From contig OX377202.1 of NCBI GenBank assembly GCA_947396885.1, forward strand, positions 27,147,407-27,211,406: a DNA stretch of 64,000 nt, given 5' to 3'. Shown here one piece after another: positions 54,179 to 64,000 of the stretch (position 1 is the stretch's first letter; every line of letters starts with the position of its first letter). Below the pieces are notes generated by a model that was given only the letters and a program-made list of their open reading frames with translations, ran no database searches and was not told the DNA's origin. This DNA comes from Heligmosomoides polygyrus polygyrus (lineage: Eukaryota > Nematoda > Chromadorea > Rhabditida > Heligmosomidae). The translations under genes and the position numbers were made by a program.

Positions 54179-54599
54179 GCAACGGATCTATTTTTATCGG
54201 AAGGTAGACCTAGGTTTTTGAATAATCTGCCAGCTTAGTGTGCGGTTAGACGTCGGGGTTGTCTCGCCAGTGAACACTCTCAGTGAGAACTATGATTAAG
54301 CAGTCGGACGCTCTAATTGAGGACAATAATTCAAAGAATCGCGCAACCATATCATCTCAGCATTACATGTTCTCTTCATGTGGGCAAAGCTCAGTCTTGA
54401 AGGCGACCGATTCTTGAGCTGTGGTGCTTTCATGTGTCCTCTTCACTTCGTCACTTTTTATACCCACGAGAGCCCTACAATTTACACCTTGCGCGTTTTT
54501 GTCATGAAAGAATTGTATGTAAATGTCCGAAATGAGACTGTAGACTGATCCGAGATAGCGTTGTGTTGCCGAGCGGGCTCTTTTCCGTTCAGACTTCAA
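54179..54599. other. unassigned sequence
   Basis: Nothing recognised. Confidence 0.4.
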
Positions 54600-55460
54600 A
54601 AATTTGGTATTTAGAATGGCACACTTTTCAAATCAAATTGTACACTCCTTTAGCAGGCCCGACGCTCTTTTTGTTTATTATTTATTGACATGAGTAAAAT
54701 GTGCATGCGATTCATTAAAAATAATAGCACTAGAAGACCAGAGATAACTAACGATAAGCTAGAACGGTGTGATGCAAATTACAAACTCGAGATATTGCTC
54801 GAAACTTAAATGGTTTGTTTAAACTGATGATTCATTAAGTAGCCTTGTCACCAGCGTCTTGAAGGGGGAGACTTTCAACGGGACGGATGCTGTTTTGGAA
54901 AACTGCTGAATTTACTCATTGATCGGTAGACAAAGAAATCTCTGCGATTTTTAGTTCTGAACGTTGGCAGAACCAATTCTGTAGACGCAACACGAGTGGT
55001 AGAGTCTCGAAAAGACAGAATCCTGCGGTCAACTTGGATTAGGTTAAAAATAATTTTGTAAAGCGTCACCAGGTCATTACGTTTACGTCGGAGTTCTAGG
55101 GTCTGTAACCCAACAGTCCAGTTTCTAGCTGCGCCTCTGGGAAAATTGCTATAGTTGAATCTATGCAACCGGATCAATAGCTTTCTTGAAACAGAACTGA
55201 ATATTTGCAACTGAATACAAAACAAAACGAGCTTCTTCCACATTAAAGTCGAGATTCTCTAAGGAAGATGAAGTAACTTTTTGTTCGATAAAAATAAAAA
55301 TTTATTATGACTTTCTTTGAAATTTTTTAATTCACGTGCCCCACTAAGTGAATACATTGTTTGAAATTTCATAAGATTTTTACATCTAAAAGAAGGTAAT
55401 TAATTAAAATTTATTTTAAAGCCGGAAAACAGCAATTACAATTTTTTGCTACAGACGGCC
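54600..55460. repeat. AT-rich palindromic element split by a LINE fragment
   Basis: The left module (CACACTTTTCAAATCAAATTGTACACTCC, up to about 54655) and the right module (CAAAACGAGCTTCTTCCACATTAAAGTCGAG, then TGCCCCACTAAGTGAATACATTG, from about 55225) are contiguous in other copies. The LINE fragment lies between them. Confidence 0.5.
54658..55243 (-). pseudogene. CR1/Jockey-type LINE, ORF2 C-terminal fragment
   Basis: Minus frame from 55243: GLQTLELRRKRNDLVTLYKII and later FRTKNRRDFFVYRSMSKF, then a short non-coding tail ending in AATAAATAATAAAC. This matches the helical C-terminus of Jockey-superfamily LINEs. Truncated at the 5' side, inserted in the AT-rich palindromic element. Confidence 0.7.
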
Positions 55461-55484
55461 AAGGGACCCTAAGCAGCTCAGAAT

Positions 55485-55975
55485 ATACACGATTTTAAAG
55501 TCAAACTGGATATTTTCAAGCCAACTTGTGTACTCTTCTAAGAGAGTTGTATCCTTTTGAAATCAAACTGAAAACTTTCCAGATTAAGACGAGCATCATC
55601 CACATTAAAATAGAGACCAACACACCTCCACCAACAAGTGAGTGGGCTGTTTGAAAATTTCTAAAATTTTAATTCTTAAGAAAAATAAAAATTTAAAGTT
55701 TTTTTTAAGGAAACATACATCAAACAATTGGTGTTTTAAAAGGAGATGTCGTGCGACACGATGCATTTTTTATTTGAATAATAACAAAAATTCTGTTTGC
55801 ATAGAGTTAACACTTGTCAGCGGTAAAAGCGAAAAGCGAAAAATGTTAGAACACGCATCTTCACCTCACTGTTTTAAGCAGCATTAACACGATTAATCAA
55901 ATCAAAATCGCAGCGAGCAAGACGGATTCACAGCGCAATTTCTCTTCGAAAAAGTTATAATAATTTTAAGTCCAT
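55485..55975. repeat. AT-rich palindromic element, left half
   Basis: GTCAAACTGGATATTTTCAAGCC, AAGACGAGCATCATCCACATTAAAATAGAG and AACAAGTGAGTGGGCTGTTTGAAA are in the family order. It is followed by an RTE insertion. Confidence 0.5.
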
Positions 55976-55992
55976 GGAATATTTAATTTGCT

Positions 55993-56765
55993 GTATCACC
56001 TGTCGTCCCGTTGATCATCGAGTTGATCAAGTGGGCGCCAGCAGCGTCTCCATCCGTCCCTGTCGCCTGCCAGAGTGCTCCAGTGGATCCTCATCTCGGG
56101 GACACGAAGAGCGTTATGGTTCAGGTCTTTTACGAAGAAGTCCGACCAACGCGTTGGTGGGCATCCTGGCGTTCTCTTGAAACCCTGTGGAATCCATTCG
56201 GTGTCGGCTGTCGTCCAATGGGCGTCTGCGAAGCGTATTACGTGGCCGGCCCACCTTATTTTCAATGACTTGGCCCACGTCTCTTTACTTCGAACGGCAT
56301 TTGGAGCTGCGGAAGCCTTCTCTCACTTGGGGAGTCGTGTTGCTCCGAGCATCGTCCTCTCGATTCCATGCTGATCGCGTGTTCATCCTGCTTTTGTATA
56401 GCCCAGGTCTCTGAGGGGTATGTTAGGGCAGGAAGAACAGTGGATTCGAATAGGTGAACACGGAGTCGGACGTTCTTCGTCTTCCTCACGACTTCTTCGA
56501 CGATCTTGAAGGCTCTCAAAGCCGCTCGTTTCCTCCTGCTCAGCTCCGGCGCTAGGTCGTTGGCCATGTTGACTACGCGACCCAGATATACATACGTAAC
56601 TGGAGCATTCGGAGATGTTCGTTTCCTTGAGCGAGAGTGGGACATCAGAAACCAGTCCGTTTATCATGAACATCGTCTTCGCAAGATTCAGCTGCAGTCA
56701 CAATCGAAGTCGGCCAGCGTTCGCTCCGCCTGACTGATGCTCGGTGTTATGAGCACGATGTCGTC
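55993..56765 (-). pseudogene. RTE ORF2 C-terminal half
   Basis: Reads DDIVLITPSISQAE (from 56765), SRRKRAALRAFKIVEEVVRKT, VRLRVHLFESTVLPALTYPSE, KQDEHAIS, then after frame breaks [40 protein letters not shown] and [18 protein letters not shown]. The family C-terminus is reached, so the 3' end is complete. Several frameshifts and stops. Confidence 0.9.
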
Positions 56766-56777
56766 ACGAAAATAAAA
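55993..56777 (-). mobile_element. RTE-type LINE, 5'-truncated, with 17-bp target-site duplication
   Basis: GGAATATTTAATTTGCT (55976-55992) and GGAATATTTAATATGCT (56778-56794) flank the element, one mismatch in 17. This fixes both ends. The 5' truncation point is inside the catalytic FADD box. The host is the AT-rich palindromic repeat. Confidence 0.9.
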
Positions 56778-56794
56778 GGAATATTTAATATGCT

Positions 56795-57415
56795 TTTTCG
56801 GCATTTTTGAACTAAACTACTCCAATAGGTAAGCGACGTTGATTGAGCTGGTTTGAAATTCTATGAAATGTTTATTTTTTGAGGAAAAATTGCGGTTCAA
56901 TATTGTAGAGTTCAGAAGGAAAGCAATTGTTTGCCTATTGAAAAAAGAGACCGCGTCGTGCATAATTCTTATTCTGCGATTTTAATTTCATTGGTAGTGT
57001 AGATGTTACCTGAACCAACAAAGGAAAAATATGAGTATTTTTAAACTTCTTTATTTGTGTCGTTGACAGGTGTGTAATCCTACTCAAACATAATTTTTGC
57101 TATAATATCTACCAAATGAAAATCACGGCGAAATGGTGCAATATCCTTTTTGTCACTAATAAACAGCTGCGATATTTTAATTTAAAACAAGCCTTTAATT
57201 ATTGCCCTTCCTTGAACGAATCAAAATTTCGAGCAGTGTAATCACCTATTGAGGCCGGTGATTTGAAAATTTCAAGCGAAGTCTTACTAAAATTTCCATG
57301 AAGAACAATTAATGTACTTTCTGGGAAAGCCTCTACATAGTTAAATAAGAAGACGCTCGTTTTGAATGGAAGATGTTCAGTTTGATTTGAAAAACAACAA
57401 GCATGCTGCAATGCA
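56795..57415. repeat. AT-rich palindromic element, right part
   Basis: GAAATTCTATGAAATGTTTATTTTTTGAGG, GATTTTAATTTCATTGGTAGTG and the return arm AATTTCAAGCG...GTTCAGTTTGATTTG are family modules. Confidence 0.45.
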
Positions 57416-58069
57416 TTAACGATAAATGCACATGCCGTCATCTCAAATAGCTTCCAAGATCCTCATTAGTAGCTGTGTCAGAGCCACTGAAGTGAGCAAA
57501 CGCCTGCGTACTTGATGGGGAGGAAAGGAACGTGAATCAGGTAGTGAAGAGATGTATACTGTTTAGCAATCACTTCGCAACTGCACTTCATCATCTGATG
57601 ATGCCTACCAACATTATCAGAAGTCTATACCTCAAAGCGTTCTGAACATTGTGTGCATCAGCAATTCCTCTACGGAATTGATAGAAATTTCAGATTACGA
57701 ACAACAGTTAGGTATGCAAAGTTTTATTGTTTATTGTTCTATGCACTTTTTTATTTATTAATAATAGTTGTATTGTTTTATTGTTTTGAAACCGTTTTAT
57801 GTGTCCGTAGCCACTGAAACACTCTCACACAGCCCTGAGGGCCATCAACATTTTCCACCCTCTTCAACGCTGGAAATCGTCTCACACTCACGCTGGCATT
57901 GTAGCTGTCTGGCGTTTTTCTTCAATGGCTTTGAAGATTGTTATGCCGTATTCGTAGCTCCATAATTCACACACAAGTAGACTGCAGGGCGTTTTGCACA
58001 AAAAGGTGGAGCCTGTTTTGCTATTACTATATCCCATTTTATGTGTTATGCGATATTATGAATCGTTTT
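57416..58069. other. unassigned sequence
   Basis: Nothing recognised; short frames only. Confidence 0.4.
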
Positions 58070-58982
58070 CGCGTAAAACTTGACACTTTTTAAGCGAAAT
58101 TGGACACTTTTTGAAATAAGATTAAGCACCTTTCAAATCAAAACGAGCTCCTCCACATCAAACGAGACTTTCCCAAAAGGATAGAATAGCTCTCATGACA
58201 ATGTTTGATTACGATCTAGCGCCAAGCGATACTCGAACCTCATCTCCTGCTGACTGAGCAGGAATGCTCCACGCAGATACATTACTGGCGCTGAATACTT
58301 TGAAGGTTAGAATAATTTATTGTTCGAGGAAAATTCTAGTATAATTCTCTTTGAAGTCATGTCAGTTACCCAATAAAATGAACACATTGTTCAAAATTTC
58401 ATAAAATTGTTACTTTTGAGAAATGATGGCTCAAGTCCTGTTTTGAAGATCAGGAAGACGGCTATTTTACAAAAAAAAAAGAGATTACGCTGAGCTCTCG
58501 TTCAAGACGTTGAGAGTTTTATTCGATTAATAGCAAAATTTCTGTTTGCATGGCGTTTCACACCTCTAGGCGGTATAAATAGCAAAAAGAACTTCAAGGA
58601 ACTCACTTTGATGCTCCATGTAAGTAGCATTTACACCATGAAGCAATTGAAAATCGTGGTCGTCTTTTAATCCGCTACATGATTTATGCCTTGCTGCACT
58701 TTAAAAAAAATTAGTTCATTGCTTAACTCGTAGAATAAAAGTTCAGAAATATTAGGCTCGTTTGCAGAGCTGAAGTGAAAAAATTTCAAAAAACTTATAC
58801 CAAATTTTCTTTGAACAAAACATCATTCTAACCATCTTGAAGATATTGTAATGTAACCTGCAGAAAGCTCGTTTCAATTTGGAAAAAGTTCACTTTGATT
58901 TCAGAAGTGTCAAGTTTTTATTAGTGTATGTGAAAAATCTCCACTTTGATTCAAAAAGCGCCCAGTTTGACGTGAAAATGCT
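58070..58982. repeat. AT-rich palindromic element carrying a tRNA-like unit
   Basis: The left end CTTGACACTTTTTAAGCG/AAATTGGACACTTTT is answered by AAAGCGCCCAGTTTGACGTG at the right. The interior modules are in order, except that a tRNA-like unit with its flank (about 58190-58300) interrupts the left arm. Confidence 0.55.
58219..58291 (-). pseudogene. tRNA-like unit, third copy (threonine-type anticodon AGT), degenerate
   Basis: 73 nt on the minus strand, same family as the copies at 39.2 and 39.5 kb. The acceptor stem is retained (GCGCCAG with TTGGCGC). The D stem is ATGT/GCAT, where a G-U of the other copies has become A-U. The anticodon stem is a perfect CCTGC/GCAGG with loop TCAGTCA, giving AGT with C at position 33. 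The T loop TTCGAGT remains but its stem is destroyed. The 3' flank also matches, so the mobile or duplicated unit is larger than the tRNA. Confidence 0.55.
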
Positions 58983-59295
58983 TTACACCACTTGAGTGTA
59001 TCAAATTGGAACGAATCAATGTCCTATCTAGTCTTGCATCAAGTTTTTATTTCTGTGTTTTCAATTAAGCTGTACCTAGAGCATGAGAAATGGCGAGGTG
59101 TGTAGCAGAATTTTTTTTTATTACCTGTCGCATGTAGTGTGAACGTTGATGATTACCGGCGTAAATTCTATTCTTCAGGCCCGCCAGATCACGATCACCA
59201 GGGGCCGGATTCGTCAACGACTTACAGCAATTTAACAGAGAAAATTCAGCCGAAATCCCTGATAACGCGGCGAAATGTTCTACCATATCGCTTAA
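58983..59295. other. unassigned sequence
   Basis: Nothing recognised. Confidence 0.4.
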
Positions 59296-59429
59296 CCAGA
59301 CGTTCAACGGCCTCCCGGCCGCCAAACGTCTGGTTGGAGCTTCGCTCCAAACCCGGAGAATAGAACACCCCACCTCTTCTTCTCCTCTTTAGACCTTCTC
59401 TCATTCATTACATAAAAAACTGCTTTTCA

Positions 59430-59945
59430 CTGATTCCTCTTTATTGTCAGCCCTTTTCCGGTTCACCCTTCATTGGTCCCCCTTCCCCTTCGTTGGTCCC
59501 TACTACTGCTCACACTTTCACTGGACCTCCCTTTTTTCTGCTCCCCTCTTCGCTGGTCATCCTATCCCTCAGTGATCCCCATTACTGGTCGGTCCCACCC
59601 TCACTGGTCCCCCTTTTATTCATCAACTTTTTTCCGGTCCCTCCTCCACTGGACCCCTTCTCCCCTCCCCCCCCCCCCCCCCGCCACTCACCAATCCCCA
59701 TTACTGGTACCTTCCTCACTGGTCCCCTGACCTGGTTCTCTCTTCACTGTTCAATCTTCTACCGGTCCCCCTTCACTGGATCCCTCCCCCTCTTTCAACG
59801 GTTCCCCTTCATTGGACCCCTCCCCCACTCACTTGGTCTCCTCTTCACTGGTCAACATTCTACCGGTCCCCCTTCTCTGAACCACCCCCCCCCCCCCCCT
59901 CCTTCACCGCTCCCCATTACTGGTCCCACCTTCACTGGTAACACG
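59430..59945. repeat. TTCACYGGTCCCC minisatellite
   Basis: Counterpart of 45370-45930 with 15- and 16-C runs. It continues into the shared GGTAACACGTCGTCTGAATCCGG segment. Confidence 0.8.
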
Positions 59946-60131
59946 TCGTCTGAATCCGGAACCCTCTCGCGACATCGGTGACACCTCTCCTCAACCCGAA
60001 CGTCCTGCACATGTCGTCTGAACATGGACGCCTTTCGGCAACTTCAACAATTGACGACTGGTGACAATTACAACCCCCGCCCCCGCCCCCTTACCATACC
60101 TCCTCCCAACACACTCCTTCAGCACTTCTGT

Positions 60132-60351
<220 letters not shown>

Positions 60352-60385
60352 GAACGATATAGTCGCTTATATATAGTAGGATAAG

Positions 60386-60764
60386 CCGCACTATCAGAGA
60401 TTTCGGCTCTATTTTCTCTGCTAAATTGCTGTATGTCGTCGATTAATCCGGGTCCAGATGGAGAATAGATCCCCCAAGTTTGTATAGTGTGAGACTAGAA
60501 AACCCTTGTCATAGCAAGCGTAACATGAGATTGTTATTTACAAAAGACAGGATTACTCGCCTACAACTCCGCCTTAATGAATGGTTATGACATAAACAAT
60601 CGTTTGCTATAACCAAGTATCCTACTAAAACTACGATTACAGTTGTTTGCTTTTTAAATTCCCGCCAAAATGCATACACACCGATATGATACGAGTACGA
60701 TGACTACTTGAGCCTTTCACAAAAAGACCGGTTCAAGAACTTGCGCTTCTTTTCAATTTCCAAA
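60386..60764. other. interior of the TIR element, unassigned
   Basis: Nothing recognised. Confidence 0.35.
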
Positions 60765-60766
60765 TA

Positions 60767-61815
60767 TTAGGTTGTCCCATAAGTCCCCGCCGTTTTTTTC
60801 AACGATTCACTGCAGATTTCGCCGGCGGTTCCTTGCATAGCGCTGCACAGCTTTCGAAAGAGAATGATTTGCACTATCAGAGCATGTATTGCATTTCTTT
60901 TTTCATCATAAAATTTGTCAATTTTTAGGTCGTTGAAGTGAAAAGTGAAAAAGTGAAAAAGTAGTCATTTGCGCACTAGTTCTCTCCGCTTAGGTTTGTA
61001 ATTTTTTGCACAGTTTTTTATAGCACTTGGAAGACAATGTCCTGTACTACAAGAATATGTGTTGGTCCTGTTTTCTCACTTGTCCTTTATTGATTTTTCG
61101 TCCATCAAACTGGGAATTCCGACTTTTCCGTCCGAATTTTTACCAAAACTCCGGTTCTGTGGTTGGACTTTTTTGCTTGGTGTCATATGTCGTTTGGAAG
61201 AGGATTTCTTGCTCAGTAAGAATTTGTGTCGCATTTATTGGCTCACGCTGAGTTCTGTCGAATATCAACAACTGAAGAAGGAGAAGGAGTTGTTGGTGAA
61301 GACGATTTTTCTCTTTTTGGAATTTTGTTGATATTCAAAAGAAATCAATAAATGCGACACATATTCTTATAGAGTAAGACATCCTCTTTCGAATGACCTA
61401 TAACACCTACCCAAAAAGTCCAAACACAGAGCAGGAGCTGTCGGCAGAAATAACCATCCTCCTTCGGACGTCCCTTTGATGGCCTAAAAGTCATTAAAGG
61501 ACAAATGAGCAAATAGCACTAACACATATTCGTGTAGTACAGAACATTGTCTCCCAAATGCTCAAAAAACTGCGCAAAAAATTACAAACCTAAGCGGAGA
61601 GAACAAGTGCGCAAATGACTACTTTTTCACTTTTTCACTTTTCACTTCACGACCTAAAAATTGACAAACTTCATGATGAAGAAAGAAATGCAATACATGC
61701 TCTGATAGAGCAAATCATTCTCTTTCGAAAGCTATGCAGCGCTATGCAGGAGACCGCCGGTTAAATCTGCAGTGAATCGTTGAAAAAAACGGCGAAGTCT
61801 TATGGGACAACCTAA
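60767..61815. mobile_element. mariner-type MITE that is one ~1.05-kb palindrome
   Basis: Ends TTAGGTTGTCCCATAAG and its complement, with TA at 60765-60766 and 61816-61817. The left arm (60767-about 61269) and right arm (about 61327-61815) match in reverse complement along nearly their whole length. Examples: ATGCAATACATGC/GCATGTATTGCAT, AGTGAAAAAGTGAAAAAGTAGTC and TGTCGCATTTATTG. The unpaired centre is about 57 bases. There is no transposase. The ends suggest mobilisation by a mariner transposase of the TTAGGTTG lineage. Confidence 0.9.
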
Positions 61816-61851
61816 TACCATGCCGAGTTTACGTTTCATATATCATTTTGT

Positions 61852-62080
61852 AGCGTGAAGCGCAGCCGGAGGAGGCGCCGGCAATGTCATGCATCCCAAA
61901 TCAATTCATGGTTCGACTTTTCCACGAAGGACAACCAAGCTTTTCATCTCTCCAGAGCTGTTGCATCGGTATCAGACTTGTCTTGTTTGAGGGATAGAAC
62001 GCCGATTTGCAGCACATCGCAACAAGAGTTCGCCATCCTTTCTGTTCAATCTCTTTTGAATACATTGGACTGAACGTACA
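61852..62080 (+). mobile_element. tRNA-derived SINE, diverged
   Basis: GTGAAGCGCAGCCGGAGGAGGCG is an A-box head; ATGGTTCGACTTTTCC is the B box; CAACCAAGCTTTTCATCTCTCC, ATCGGTATCAGACTTGTCTTG and AGCACATCGCAACAAGAG follow the body order. The 3' tail is lost. Confidence 0.65.
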
Positions 62081-62084
62081 GGCA

Positions 62085-62210
62085 AAGGAAGTGCCCACCC
62101 TCGTGTGCATCCCGAATCGACTCCAAGTTCGTGTCCCACCTGGCTAGTTTTTCATCTCACTGGAGTCTACAAATTCATGCCATGCTTGTCCGGAAAGAAT
62201 TCAACACTGA
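62085..62210 (+). mobile_element. tRNA-derived SINE, second head fragment
   Basis: GTGTGCATCCCGAATCGACTCC, B-box-like AAGTTCGTGTCCC and ATGCTTGTCCGGAAAGAATTC match the head and first part of the SINE body. It directly follows the previous copy. Confidence 0.45.
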
Positions 62211-62850
62211 CTTGGTAGTGTTCTTGTTGATAGAGCGGTTGTAAAAACAGTTTTTCTTTAGCTAAACTTTTTTATTGGTTTATATGAAGCTAATTTAGTG
62301 TTGGTGCGGTGGTGATGTCCGTTCCACCACGTGGTGTCACTAGGAACTATTCGCTTTCGCGAGCTAAGTTGGGCATGCGTTCGAGTGCAGGCGACGGGCC
62401 CTATTGTCTATGCAAGCACCGAAGAAGGCCACCAGAAAGAAAACTTCATTGCTAAAAGTTTCCTCTCACAAACTTCACTTAGTGAGGTCATTTAAGACGC
62501 TGTTCACTTACATAAGATCCGTTTTCAAATCTCGATTGATTGCGGTTCCTTACTGCAGGTGTGGGTTGGCATGGGTGAGCCACTCCTGAGTCAACTACTG
62601 ACACAACATGGATAAGTAACCCTTGCTCACCCATGCCTACAACCAACTAACATCATCAATCGATATTTTAGAACAGACATTACGTATTTAAATGATCGGC
62701 GACTTAAACAACATCTCTTGGATAAGATTAGGCGACGAGAAGTTTCTCCATCTAGAGTCATGATAGTACGTATAGTACCTATGATTCTTTCGTCTTTGTA
62801 CTACAGGAGAGTCGAACCACAAATCACTCCGTCTCACCACCTGGCTCTCT
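62211..62850. other. unassigned sequence
   Basis: A 61-codon frame (62404-62589), rich in Lys and Ser, has no recognised motif. Confidence 0.35.
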
Positions 62851-62854
62851 TTTC

Positions 62855-63310
62855 CAGTTTTTCTCAAGATGCCCTGCGGCGTATGCCAGTCGGGCTTTTT
62901 TGAGCTTAACCATGTGCGATTGCTGGCGAACTATATCCTTGGCGGGGGATCGTATACTAGCGGGCAACGCGTCATGGTATGAATGGGGACCAAGTACGGA
63001 GCATAGGGATTCTGAAGACGTACGACAATCGTCGTCGAACGTGTGTTGGGATTCAGAAGACGCGCTGAACACGTCGTCCAACGTGCCCAGGAATTCTGAG
63101 TAAGGGTGCGCAATAGGAGGGGAGCTATGGTATTAGGAGAGGAGCGAAGGCGTCCTCTAGAAGGGGAACAAGGGAAAACCAGTGTTTCACTCAATATCGT
63201 CCAATGTGCGTAGGGTTTCTGAAGATGGGTCACAGAAGTTGTGGCATGTGTGTCGGTGTGCAGAAGTGTCATAGACGTTGTGGCAACATGGTGACACGTG
63301 AGCCAGGATT
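62855..63310. repeat. degenerate GAAGACG/TTCTGAAG tandem units in the TIR element
   Basis: Imperfect units of about 45-60 bp built on GGATTCTGAAGACG...CGTCGTCGAACGTG recur at about 63008, 63050, 63095 and 63210. They are the reverse complement of the ACACGTC-TCTGAAC units of the left half (46000-46140), so they belong to inverted halves of the same element. The first part is also shared with 16.8-17.1 kb. Confidence 0.5.
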
Positions 63311-63815
63311 CACTGTCACATATGCGTACTTGACTCTCACTTCGTTTCTTTGCCAGCACATAGGTAAAGAAGGGGTAAGGGGTTTAGGGTAAAGAAGTAT
63401 AAGCGTGGCGGAGGGGGGGGGGAGAGGTAGGGGAAGTGACTACGAGATTAGGAGGACTATTGCCGTCTCACAGTAAACAGTGTCGAACTGTCGTCCAATA
63501 CCGATTAATTTTAATTGCGTTTCTGCAGATTAAGTACTTTGGATTCGAACTTTCATGATCTGCTTCTCGCCACGTAGAAAATGGGCACTTCAGAGAACAA
63601 ATTGCGGACATGCGATAAAGGGTGGATGGGCTTCGTAGGAGCAGAGAAGATTCTGCCCTACCGTATCCATTAATCTAGTTTATAGTAAACTCAGTTTTCT
63701 ACTTAATAAAAGTATGAAGACTTAAAGAAGAAGGGAGGAAGACTGGGGTTGTTTTACTCTCGGGGTTTGGGAGCGAAGCCCCCAACTATACGTTTGGCGG
63801 CCCCTAGGCCGCTGA

Positions 63816-64000
63816 TTGTCTAATAATAAATAGATAACTCACCGTGGAATATTGGACTCTCTTTCTACTCTTACAGTCTTGTCATTGCTTCTCTAATACT
63901 ACTTCCAACCCCAAGTTATTAGGCTATAAAAAGATATATGTGCACCGACCGCTTGTTACCGCATGGGCAAACCACAGCAGAATAGAACCAGGCTCATGAA
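63816..64000. other. unassigned sequence
   Basis: Nothing recognised. Confidence 0.4.

Noticed and set aside
59473..59981. Proline-rich protein of 162 codons
   Set aside because: It lies in the TTCACYGGTCCCC minisatellite; the same minisatellite in the other element copy does not keep the frame.

Overview
This window reads as a gene-poor, repeat-packed stretch of a nematode genome. The mobile elements suggest a clade V parasite of the hookworm/strongylid type: RTE-1-type LINEs, a CR1-like LINE, several D,D34D mariners, a Tc1-like element, a Ty3/Gypsy element, and tRNA-headed SINEs. The phylum call rests on element families I recognise; the finer placement is inference. I found no host protein-coding gene that I could support. 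Almost every convincing reading frame belongs to a mobile element, and most are broken. || Layout. 0-9 kb: two copies of a poly-G-ended MITE, three tRNA-derived SINE copies (two with target-site duplications), AT-rich palindromic elements, an RTE 3' fragment and an unexplained GC-rich block. 9.2-12.3 kb: two mariners with their TA duplications. 12-22.5 kb: mostly unassigned sequence with SINE copies and a mariner fragment that itself carries an insertion. 22.9-28.0 kb: a nearly full-length CR1-like LINE with ORF1 and ORF2 in one frame, separated by a single TAG. 28-32 kb: unassigned sequence plus more SINEs. 32.8-36.0 kb: a deleted mariner, then a mariner nested in an RTE reverse-transcriptase fragment. 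38-41.5 kb: a repeat of unknown class, a duplicated tRNA-like Pol III unit and a long RTE element joined to it. 42-44.4 kb: RTE C-terminal fragments and palindromic or tandem repeats. 45.2-48 kb and 59.3-63.8 kb: two copies of an unclassified element with inverted termini and a pyrimidine-rich minisatellite. 48.4-51.3 kb: a Ty3/Gypsy element with one LTR. 53.4-54.2 kb: a Tc1-like element. 54.6-59 kb: AT-rich palindromic elements that received a LINE, an RTE and a tRNA-like unit. 60.8-61.8 kb: a 1.05-kb mariner-type MITE that is almost entirely one palindrome. || How the parts relate. The autonomous families (CR1, RTE, mariner, Tc1-like, Gypsy) supply the enzymes, and the SINEs, MITEs and palindromic elements look like dependants. 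Nesting gives a relative history: mariner into RTE, RTE and LINE into AT-rich palindromes, palindromic MITE into the 59-64 kb element. The most useful leads are the in-frame TAG between the CR1 ORFs, the tRNA-like Pol III unit with threonine-type anticodons but C33, and the long palindromic elements that could produce double-stranded RNA.
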